Of a stretch of 11,736 nt of DNA, positions 5,914-11,736 are shown in pieces. Under the pieces are notes generated by a model. It searched no databases. It was not told the origin of the DNA and saw only the letters and a program-made list of their open reading frames with translations. The DNA is from Mobilitalea sp. (lineage in GTDB: Bacteria; Bacillota_A; Clostridia; Lachnospirales; Lachnospiraceae), in the NCBI GenBank assembly GCA_029974875.1, contig JARKQP010000406.1:1-11736 (forward strand). The letters are read 5' to 3'. A program made the translations under genes and the position numbers. The stretch's first letter is position 1; each line of letters begins with the position of its first letter.

Positions 5914-8091
5914 ATGACAAAGACATATCAGAATCCAATAGCAAAAGATGGGGATTTCGCAGATCCCTTCGTATTAAGGCATAACGGGGTATATTACCTC
6001 TATAGCACCACGCCGTATATAAGCTGCTGGAGTTCAGCGGATTTGCTGGAATGGAAATTAGAAGGGGATGCAATAGAAAAGGATACCTTCCCGGGGCTGG
6101 TTCCATTTGCGCCTGAAGTAGTGTATTCAAACGGAAAATTCTATATGTATACCTCTCCGTCCGGATTTGGCCATTACGTATTAGAAAGTGAAAATCCGGC
6201 GGGACCCTTCCGGAAAATCAGTGATAATATACAGCATGCAATCGACGGAACGGTTTTCATTGATGATGACGGAAGGTGGTATTTTTACTGGGCCGGTGAT
6301 GAGGGTATCTGGGGCTGTGAAATGAAGTCGCCGACGGAGCTGGGAAAACCGGTTTTAACAGGGGCGAGCATGCATGGCTGGACAGAAGGAGCCTTTGTAT
6401 GTAAGCATAATGGAATTTACCATATGACCTATACGGGGAACCATTACCTGAGCAAGGGCTACCGTATTAACGGGGCCTGGAGTGCCCACCCTCTAAGGGG
6501 CTACCAGGACGTGGCATATAATCCTATAGTCATACACACCCAGGGAGAGGTTGTAGGCCTTGGGCACAGCTGTACGGTGACGGGACCGGATCTGGTTTCC
6601 AGCTATCTGGTCTACCATAATATGAATGAGGATTTAACCCGGCATCTGAATATAGACCGCCAGTTATGGCGTGAAAATGTTACCCAGGTCCTGGGACCCA
6701 CAAGAACACACCAGCCTGCACCTGCGGCAGCTGATTATTCCTTTCCGGCAGGCGGGAGAAATGAGCTGCAATGGAGAGCTCTCCTCGGGGGCTGGGAATA
6801 TAAGAAGGATGTTTACTGTAGCAATGGGGATAACTTCTTTGTCATCTCGGAGCAGAAATTTAATCCAGGCTTTACCGCGGAGTTTAATATAATAAACCAA
6901 AAGGGCAGTAAGGATGGAACATGTGGAATCGTATTGGGAGAAAGCAGGGCCAGGTTCTATAGCCTTGTATTTGATATAGCTACACACAGTATGCAGCTGT
7001 GGTATAGCGGGAGAAATGACAAAGAACTTGTAAAACAATCCCCGCTGCCGGCCGATTATATATTTGAGGCACTTCATTGTGTCCGTGTAGAATGCAGGCA
7101 GGATGGACTGATATCTGTTTTTGTTGATAACAGGCTTCAAATCCAGGAAACAGGGATTAAGCTTATATCAGCCAGAATTGGCTATTTCTCCAGCGGGAGG
7201 GAAATTGGCTGCGGCTTTACGGCAATCACGGAGGCAATTTCTGAAGAGGCATCAGAGCGGATACTTATTCCGGCGGGCACCTCCTTTTATCCTGTATTCG
7301 GCCAAGGTGAATTTAAGAGGAACCAGGATGGAAGTATTTTATTAAAGGAAGGTCAGGAGGCAGTATATCGGATTTTAATTGCAGCTGGGATGGAATATCA
7401 ATTTTTTGTTGCCGGTGAAAGCGGAAATGATGATGCCGAAGCAGGGCTCTTAATAGACAACGAAAAGCTGGGGCTTTTTACCGGAAAACAAGGGCTGCAG
7501 TCTTACCGGGCAGAATTATCGGAAGGTATCCATGTCCTGAAGGTATGCGGAAGCGGCAAAGAATTAACCATAAAGAAAATTTGCTTCATCCAAAGGGAGG
7601 ACGGGGAAGAAAACCAAGAGTTACCCTTACCGATGAAGGTGGGCAGGTATGAAAAAAGAATATTTGGAAAAGCAGACTGGAGCGATTACACCGTCACGGC
7701 AGCAATCATTCCGGAGCTAACGGGTGAAGAAGGTAATGCCGGGGTGTTGCTCCGGGTTACGGAGCCTTCCGAGGGCGGAGAAGGAGATGATACGGTATTA
7801 GGTATCCACTTTTTCATCGGCTACTCCGTGAGCTTTACGAAAAAAGAATTGGTCGTTGCCCGCCATAGCTATGACAGCAGGATACTGGCAAGACGTCCCT
7901 TTACATTGGAACCGGGCCGGTGCTACGAATTACGTGCAGAGCTACGTGGGGCAGAGATTTCAGTATATGTTGACCAAAGTGAAGCGCCCCAGATAGTAGT
8001 AGCTGATACCGAACCGATCATGTATGGATGCCCGGGAGTTTGGGCAAAGGATAGCCTGCTGGCAGTTGAGCGGTTTGGGATTAGCGTGTGA
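5914..8091 (+). CDS. Multi-module GH43 glycoside hydrolase, cytoplasmic
   Basis: This 725-residue enzyme should remove alpha-L-arabinofuranosyl or beta-xylosyl units by the inverting GH43 mechanism. Residues ~5-285 are the five-bladed propeller. The expected acidic triad is visible: Asp17 (general base, in DFADPF), Asp111 (pKa modulator, in IDGTVF) and Glu158 (general acid, in WTEGAF); the late propeller motif LNIDRQLW is also present. Residues ~285-440 resemble a concanavalin-type beta-sandwich, ~445-565 a CBM6/35-like sandwich, and ~575-725 a second concanavalin-like sandwich. These module names rest on look, not on a search. There is no signal peptide, so it acts on imported oligosaccharides. 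TGAGGAA (5904-5909) precedes the ATG. It is longer than the common two-domain GH43 beta-xylosidases of about 540 residues. Family certain, substrate specificity open. Confidence 0.93.
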   Translation: MTKTYQNPIAKDGDFADPFVLRHNGVYYLYSTTPYISCWSSADLLEWKLEGDAIEKDTFPGLVPFAPEVVYSNGKFYMYTSPSGFGHYVLESENPAGPFRKISDNIQHAIDGTVFIDDDGRWYFYWAGDEGIWGCEMKSPTELGKPVLTGASMHGWTEGAFVCKHNGIYHMTYTGNHYLSKGYRINGAWSAHPLRGYQDVAYNPIVIHTQGEVVGLGHSCTVTGPDLVSSYLVYHNMNEDLTRHLNIDRQLWRENVTQVLGPTRTHQPAPAAADYSFPAGGRNELQWRALLGGWEYKKDVYCSNGDNFFVISEQKFNPGFTAEFNIINQKGSKDGTCGIVLGESRARFYSLVFDIATHSMQLWYSGRNDKELVKQSPLPADYIFEALHCVRVECRQDGLISVFVDNRLQIQETGIKLISARIGYFSSGREIGCGFTAITEAISEEASERILIPAGTSFYPVFGQGEFKRNQDGSILLKEGQEAVYRILIAAGMEYQFFVAGESGNDDAEAGLLIDNEKLGLFTGKQGLQSYRAELSEGIHVLKVCGSGKELTIKKICFIQREDGEENQELPLPMKVGRYEKRIFGKADWSDYTVTAAIIPELTGEEGNAGVLLRVTEPSEGGEGDDTVLGIHFFIGYSVSFTKKELVVARHSYDSRILARRPFTLEPGRCYELRAELRGAEISVYVDQSEAPQIVVADTEPIMYGCPGVWAKDSLLAVERFGISV

Positions 8092-8113
8092 ATAAAAGGT
8101 GTTAATGGAAGGG

Positions 8114-8184
8114 CAGGCTGGTAAGCCTGAGATACAAAACAAATTGATAAATAGAAAACTACGTTACGCCAACGCTGAGGCGTA
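8114..8184 (+). promoter_or_regulatory. Two small hairpins in the GH43-GH2 gap
   Basis: The 124-base interval before the preferred GH2 start holds CAGGCT/AGCCTG (8114-8119 with 8124-8129, loop GGTA) and TACGCC/GGCGTA (8165-8170 with 8179-8184, 8-base loop). Neither is followed by a T-run, so they do not look like terminators. They could be mRNA processing or stabilising elements separating expression of the two hydrolases, or chance. Confidence 0.3.
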
Positions 8185-8215
8185 TCATAAGACGATAGAC
8201 AGGAGACAAGAAAAA

Positions 8216-9940
8216 ATGAACAAAATTTTAAGACCGGAATATCCACGTCCCCAATTTGAAAGAAAAGCTTGGATGTCCCTAAACGGTATCTGGGATTTTT
8301 CCTTTGAAAAAGAAATATATGACCAGACAATCTGTGTACCCTTTGCATATGAGTCCAAGCTATCAGGCATCGGGAAAAGGGATTTGTTTGAAACGGTCTG
8401 GTACCGGAGATATTTTCAGGTTCCAAGGGAATGGGCTGGAAAGCGTGTAATACTCCATTTTGGGGCAGTTGATTATGAATGTAAGGTATGGGTTAATCAT
8501 CAGCTGGTCACCAGCCATGTGGGAGGCCAGACAAGCTTTTCCGTTGATATATCTGATTACCTCATACCGGATGACAATGAATTAAGAATTTGTGTTAAGG
8601 ATTATCATAAGGAGCTGGACATACCGCGGGGGAAGCAATTTTGGGAGGAAGAATCAACAAGTATCTTCTATACCCCCACTACCGGAATCTGGCAGAGCGT
8701 TTGGCTGGAGCCGGTTTCTGAAAAATACATCAGGCAAGTGTTTATCACCCCATTATTTGATGAGAAATCAGTAAAATTTGAATATGAGACAGAGAACTCA
8801 ATTGGATGCACCCTGGAAACGAAGATTACATATGAGGGTAAGCTGATCAGCAAAACCGCGGTTCTGGTCCAAAAAGCAAAAAGTACCCATACGGTAGCAC
8901 TGGACGAAACAGTGGTTGGATGCTGGAATATGGTGGAGGATTTGGCCTGGACGCCGGAACAGCCCAGATTGTTTGACGTGGAATACTCCCTAAAAGATGA
9001 CGATAATCTATTGGATGAGGTACAGTCCTATTTTGGAATGCGGAAGATATCCGTTGAAAATGGAAGGTTTTTATTAAATAACCGTCCGTATTTCCAAAAA
9101 TTGCTCCTGGACCAGGGTTACTGGCCCGACGGGCTTATGACAGCTCCCTCCGACGAGGATTTTGTTAACGACATTATCCTTGCAAAAAAGATGGGGTTTA
9201 ATGGGGTGCGCAAGCACCAGAAGGTTGAAGATCCGAGGTTTTTATACCATGCAGACCGTTTAGGGCTTCTGGTCTGGGGAGAGATTGGGGCAGGCTATGC
9301 TTATTCGAGGCGTCTTGTGGCGGATATGATGCAGGAATGGCTGGACGCTGTTGCAAGGGATTATAATCATCCCTGTATTGTGGTGTGGACCCCCTTAAAT
9401 GAGTCCTGGGGAGTACCGGAGATATCGCAAAGTACAGAGCAGCAGCATTTTTGCAGGGCGCTGTATGCTGTCACAAAAGCAATAGATACAACACGGTTGG
9501 TTGTTGATAATGACGGATGGGAGCACGTGGAAAGTGATTTATTTACAATACATGATTATGAGTCTGACGGTGAAATCCTGTCAAAACGGTATGCCGCCAT
9601 GGAGCATATCCTAAATGACCGTCCGTCCGAAAGAGCCTTATACGTTAAAGGCGGGAAGTATCATAATGAACCGGTTATCATAAGCGAGTTCGGAGGGATC
9701 TCCTTTGAGAGGAATGGTGCAAAGGGCTGGGGATATTCCAGCGCATCCTCAGAGGAAGACTTCTTAAAGCGATACAGGGAGGTAGTAACGCCATTACTGC
9801 AATCGGGGAATATTCAGGGTTTTTGCTATACACAGTTAACGGATGTCGAGCAGGAGATCAATGGACTGCTTACCTATGACCGGAAGCCGAAGGCTGATTT
9901 GGAAGAAATAAAAAGAATTACCTGTGGAAAGGATAAGTAG
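8216..9940 (+). CDS. GH2-family beta-glycosidase, 574 aa
   Basis: This retaining beta-glycosidase has the three-part GH2 core. A sugar-binding jelly-roll spans about residues 5-165, from RPEYPRPQF and LNGIWDFSF to TTGIWQSVWLEPV. An immunoglobulin-like domain runs to about 275, and a TIM barrel follows to the end. Glu396 in WTPLNESWG is the acid/base and Glu491 in ISEFGG the nucleophile. Size is close to beta-glucuronidases and the compact GH2 class, far below LacZ. No signal peptide is present, so it is cytoplasmic. ATG 8216 is preferred because AGGAG (8201-8205) lies 10 nt upstream and family homology begins at once; an in-frame extension to ATG 8105 or GTG 8099 exists but its residues are unlike the family. 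Substrate could be a beta-galactoside, beta-glucuronide or another beta-linked sugar. It is the last gene of the operon. Confidence 0.9.
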   Translation: MNKILRPEYPRPQFERKAWMSLNGIWDFSFEKEIYDQTICVPFAYESKLSGIGKRDLFETVWYRRYFQVPREWAGKRVILHFGAVDYECKVWVNHQLVTSHVGGQTSFSVDISDYLIPDDNELRICVKDYHKELDIPRGKQFWEEESTSIFYTPTTGIWQSVWLEPVSEKYIRQVFITPLFDEKSVKFEYETENSIGCTLETKITYEGKLISKTAVLVQKAKSTHTVALDETVVGCWNMVEDLAWTPEQPRLFDVEYSLKDDDNLLDEVQSYFGMRKISVENGRFLLNNRPYFQKLLLDQGYWPDGLMTAPSDEDFVNDIILAKKMGFNGVRKHQKVEDPRFLYHADRLGLLVWGEIGAGYAYSRRLVADMMQEWLDAVARDYNHPCIVVWTPLNESWGVPEISQSTEQQHFCRALYAVTKAIDTTRLVVDNDGWEHVESDLFTIHDYESDGEILSKRYAAMEHILNDRPSERALYVKGGKYHNEPVIISEFGGISFERNGAKGWGYSSASSEEDFLKRYREVVTPLLQSGNIQGFCYTQLTDVEQEINGLLTYDRKPKADLEEIKRITCGKDK

Positions 9941-9978
9941 ATTTAAAATTGATATAAAAATTAGTGTATTAATTAGGA

Positions 9979-10038
9979 ACCAGAAAAATCGACAGGCATG
10001 CCGGGATTGGCAAACTGAGGTTGATTTTTCTGGTTTTT
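9979..10038 (+). terminator. Intrinsic terminator of the sugar operon
   Basis: Arms at 9979-9994 and 10020-10035 pair over 16 bases with one G-T wobble, and the last arm runs into a T-rich stretch (TTTTT to 10038). The 25-base loop can fold a small inner stem (GCC/GGC). It lies 38 nt after the GH2 stop, between convergent genes, so it may also stop the AraC-family transcript, though its minus-strand tail (CCTAATTAAT) is weaker. Confidence 0.8.
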
Positions 10039-10112
10039 ACTGTTTATCCCGATCTTGGCGTACTTTTCCATGTACTTTCCAAAACGGTAATCTAATGAGC
10101 GAAAGCCCTGTT

Positions 10113-10949
10113 TTAGTGCAGCCTCCGGTACTCATCCGGAGAATAACCTGTTATCTTCTTAAAAATTTTACAAAAATAACTGGTACTCTCAAACCCGCAT
10201 AGGACGCCAATCTCCTTCACGGTCTTCTCCGGATAATGAACCAGATAATATTTTGCATGGGCAATCCGTATTACCTGGAGATGCTGGGAGATAGTCTGCT
10301 GCATATGCTTCTTAAACAAGGTACATAAATATTCCTTCCGAAGATCAACAAGCTCCGCCAATGTATCAAGGGAAATAGGCTGGCTAAAATGATCAATAAG
10401 GTACTGGTCAACAATCCGAAGCACTTTATTCTCCATCGCCGGCTCCGATATATGGATACGCTGGATATCATATGATAAATCAAGCAAAAAAATATAAAGC
10501 TCCTTGGAATAAATCCTATCAAGGCGAGGGGTCTTCGCCTTCTGATGCATTTTCATCTCCTCAACAAATTTCCTGATAATATCAAAATTAGTCACCTGAT
10601 AAACCCCGGACTGCTTCAGCCCGAGGCCATTTAAGATCTGCTCACAGGCAGAACCGCTAAAGCTTATATTATGCGTAATCCATTGATCCGTAGTGCCATA
10701 ATAAGAGTGGGGAATATTGGCCTTCAAAAGGATTCCCCGGCCTTCCCTGATAATAATCTTCTGCTCATCCAATATCACTTCGCCGGCACCCTTTATGCAC
10801 TGGATCCATTGATAAAAAGGAATACCGTTCGGCCGTTTAATCGGCTCCTGGGGATAATAGAAGAGAAGTCCATCCAATGACAAGGGAAGGCCAGGATTAC
10901 TATATATAAACTCCTCTGTTAAAGTTTCAGCTCTTTTATCTGTAGACAT
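10113..10949 (-). CDS. AraC-family transcriptional regulator with cupin-type sensor
   Basis: This 278-residue protein has an N-terminal cupin-like sugar-sensing half (about residues 25-100, with GRGILLKANIPHSYYG at 71-86) and a C-terminal AraC DNA-binding half (about 175-278). Both helix-turn-helix units are visible: SLDTLAELVDLRKEYLCTLFKK, split as helix-turn-helix near 193-214, and KEIGVLCGF near 245-253 leading to the family signature FCKIFKKITGYSPDEYRR. Length is standard. The minus-strand ATG has GGGAG (10957-10961) 7 nt upstream. It is convergent with the ABC/GH operon and divergent from the GH3 gene, the normal setting for an activator of that gene. A 9-bp inverted repeat lies upstream of the GH3 promoter as a candidate site. 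Sugar binding is inferred from fold and context. Confidence 0.95.
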   Translation of the reverse strand: MSTDKRAETLTEEFIYSNPGLPLSLDGLLFYYPQEPIKRPNGIPFYQWIQCIKGAGEVILDEQKIIIREGRGILLKANIPHSYYGTTDQWITHNISFSGSACEQILNGLGLKQSGVYQVTNFDIIRKFVEEMKMHQKAKTPRLDRIYSKELYIFLLDLSYDIQRIHISEPAMENKVLRIVDQYLIDHFSQPISLDTLAELVDLRKEYLCTLFKKHMQQTISQHLQVIRIAHAKYYLVHYPEKTVKEIGVLCGFESTSYFCKIFKKITGYSPDEYRRLH

Positions 10950-10990
10950 CCCTATTCTCCCTTCATAATCTAACCCGCCCAGCCTGAATC

Positions 10991-11023
10991 CTCATTTAAC
11001 ATCCCAATCATATCTTAAATGAG
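10991..11023. promoter_or_regulatory. 9-bp inverted repeat in the AraC/GH3 divergent region
   Basis: CTCATTTAA (10991-10999) and its perfect inverse TTAAATGAG (11015-11023) are separated by 15 bases. The centre lies roughly 78 bases upstream of the predicted GH3 transcription start and inside the AraC-type gene's leader, positions compatible with an activator site for GH3 and autoregulation of the regulator. AraC-type sites are often direct repeats, so an RNA hairpin in the regulator's leader is an alternative. Confidence 0.4.
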
Positions 11024-11036
11024 TTATATGGATATT

Positions 11037-11065
11037 ATTATATTTATATTTACTTTGTTCCGCAA
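11037..11065 (-). promoter_or_regulatory. Putative promoter of the AraC-family gene
   Basis: On the minus strand TATAAT (11037-11042) is a perfect -10, with TTGCGG (11060-11065) 17 bases upstream as a weak -35 (three of six matches). Transcription would begin near 11031, giving a leader of about 80 nt. It overlaps the promoter facing the other way. Confidence 0.4.
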
Positions 11066-11078
11066 GGGTAGATATAAT
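11049..11078 (+). promoter_or_regulatory. Putative promoter of the GH3 gene
   Basis: A perfect TATAAT (11073-11078) has TTTACT (11049-11054) 18 bases upstream, a poor -35 of the kind that needs an activator. Transcription would start near 11085, leaving a leader of about 110 nt. TTGAGC (11097-11102) with TTTAAT (11121-11126) is a second possibility. The overlap with the minus-strand promoter means one bound protein could affect both genes. Confidence 0.4.
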
Positions 11079-11129
11079 GAAAATAACCAGTTGTTTTTGA
11101 GCAGGTCCACATACTTAAGCTTTAATATA

Positions 11130-11165
11130 AGGTTGTATTATTATGAAATAAGAAAAATACGACTT
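11130..11165 (+). repeat. Inverted repeat in the GH3 leader
   Basis: AGGTTGTATT (11130-11139) can pair over 10 positions with AATACGACTT (11156-11165), including two G-T wobbles, around a 16-base AT-rich loop. A second small stem, CTTGT/ACAAG (11163-11167 with 11175-11179), shares bases with it, so both cannot form at once. Either could influence the GH3 ribosome binding site at 11182, but the thermodynamic support looks modest. Confidence 0.25.
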
Positions 11166-11195
11166 GTTGAAAATACAAGATAGGAGGTATTTATA

Positions 11196-11736
11196 ATGTC
11201 CAATCAATGGTTATCAGAAATGCAGGAACAAAAAATTGAAGAATTACTGAGCAAAATGACCCTGGACGAAAAGGTAGGGCAGATGAACCAGCTGTCCCCA
11301 TCCATAGTCGGGGGCTTTGATTTGCCCTTTCCCGAATTAATCGAGATGGTTACCGAAGGAAGGATAAGCCATGAGGAATTCAGCAAAATCATGCAAAATG
11401 CAGAAATGGATTACCAGGAGGATAATATCCGGGCAGGCAGGATAGGATCCTTTTTGATGAATAATCCGAAAAAATCAAACGAACTGCAGAGGATTGCCGT
11501 AGAGGAATCAAGGTTGGGGATTCCCTTGATCTTTGGCTATGATGTAATTCATGGCTGCAGGACCGTATTCCCGATTCCCTTGGCTGAGGCCTGCAGCTGG
11601 GACGAGGGTATTTTTGAGGAAACCGCCAGAATTGCAGCCAGGGAAGCAAGGTCACGTAACATCCATTGGGCATTTGCCCCAATGCTGGATCTTTCCCGAG
11701 ATGCGAGATGGGGAAGGATTGCGGAATCACCGGGGG
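11196..11736 (+). CDS. GH3-family beta-glycosidase, N-terminal part (cut by window end)
   Basis: The first 180 residues of a GH3 enzyme are present, and the frame remains open at the window edge. Residues ~13-32 carry the opening GH3 helix (IEELLSKMTLDEKVGQMNQL). RLGIPLIFGYDVIHG is next, with Asp116, then FPIPLAEACSWD and the conserved segment from APMLDLSRDARWGRIAESPG with Asp165. This resembles BglX-type beta-glucosidases and GH3 beta-xylosidases. The catalytic nucleophile Asp (SDW motif) lies beyond the window and cannot be checked. AGGAGG (11182-11187) is 8 nt before the ATG. Unlike E. coli BglX, no signal peptide is present, so it is probably cytoplasmic, like the GH43 and GH2 enzymes. 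It is divergent from the AraC-type regulator, likely its activator. Family sure; substrate unknown. Confidence 0.93.
   Translation, partial: MSNQWLSEMQEQKIEELLSKMTLDEKVGQMNQLSPSIVGGFDLPFPELIEMVTEGRISHEEFSKIMQNAEMDYQEDNIRAGRIGSFLMNNPKKSNELQRIAVEESRLGIPLIFGYDVIHGCRTVFPIPLAEACSWDEGIFEETARIAAREARSRNIHWAFAPMLDLSRDARWGRIAESPG

Noticed and set aside
8099..8215. GTG 8099 as the start of the GH2 gene
   Set aside because: The ribosome binding site is poor, residues before 8216 do not resemble GH2 N-termini, and ATG 8216 has AGGAG at good spacing directly before the conserved RPEYPRPQF segment.
7923..8426. Long minus-strand open frames inside GH43/GH2, and the similar one at 6664-7140
   Set aside because: They lie opposite clearly coding genes, lack ribosome binding sites and have no recognisable domains; they are antisense shadows.
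9980..10115. Minus-strand open frame continuing past the AraC gene's end in another frame (reads like GKYMEKYAKIGINSKNQ)
   Set aside because: It looks protein-like but overlaps the AraC stop, runs through the operon terminator, and has no ribosome binding site or recognisable family.
1..11736. Mobile element, CRISPR, phage or defence system
   Set aside because: No transposase, integrase, regular repeat-spacer pattern, tRNA attachment site or defence-type protein was seen; the window reads as a carbohydrate utilisation locus with two flanking lipoprotein genes.

Overview
This window looks like part of a low-to-moderate GC Firmicute chromosome, most probably a Clostridia/Lachnospiraceae-type gut or soil anaerobe. 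The indications are strong AGGAGG-type ribosome binding sites, AT-rich intergenic regions, lipobox signal peptides, and a Gram-positive carbohydrate utilisation layout with lipoprotein-anchored sugar capture, ABC import and cytoplasmic glycoside hydrolases. The genus cannot be named from the sequence alone.

Layout. Positions 56-1224 (+) hold two small, unrecognised lipoproteins. The first has an open in-frame extension beyond its stop that ends overlapping the start of the second. A near-perfect 30-bp hairpin (1277-1344) separates them from a convergent regulator at 1346-2275 (-), an ArsR-type winged HTH fused to a ~200-residue C-terminal domain. An AT-rich divergent region (2276-2573) holds promoters for both directions, recurring 12-bp palindromes that may be operators, and a possible 17-codon leader ORF ending 1 nt before the next start. 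From 2574 to 9940 (+) runs a sugar operon: family 1 solute-binding lipoprotein, two MalF/MalG-type permeases, a four-module GH43 enzyme and a GH2 enzyme. It closes at an intrinsic terminator (9979-10038). Convergent to it is an AraC-family regulator (10113-10949, -). A divergent control region (10950-11195) separates this from a GH3 enzyme (11196 onward, +) that is cut by the window end.

Inferred function. A plant-type oligosaccharide is captured by the lipoprotein and imported through the two permeases. No ATPase gene is present, so a shared MsmK-type ATPase encoded elsewhere is implied. The oligosaccharide would then be trimmed in the cytoplasm by GH43 (alpha-L-arabinofuranosidase or beta-xylosidase type), GH2 (beta-galactosidase/beta-glucuronidase type) and GH3 (beta-glucosidase/beta-xylosidase type). 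None of the three hydrolases has a signal peptide. The actual glycan is not determinable here; arabinoxylan-, xyloglucan- or arabinogalactan-derived oligosaccharides would all fit.

I see no tRNA, rRNA, CRISPR array, insertion sequence, phage or defence gene. The parts least explained by known families are the C-terminal domain of the ArsR-type regulator, the lipoprotein pair with its apparent in-frame stop, and the leader features ahead of the transporter operon.
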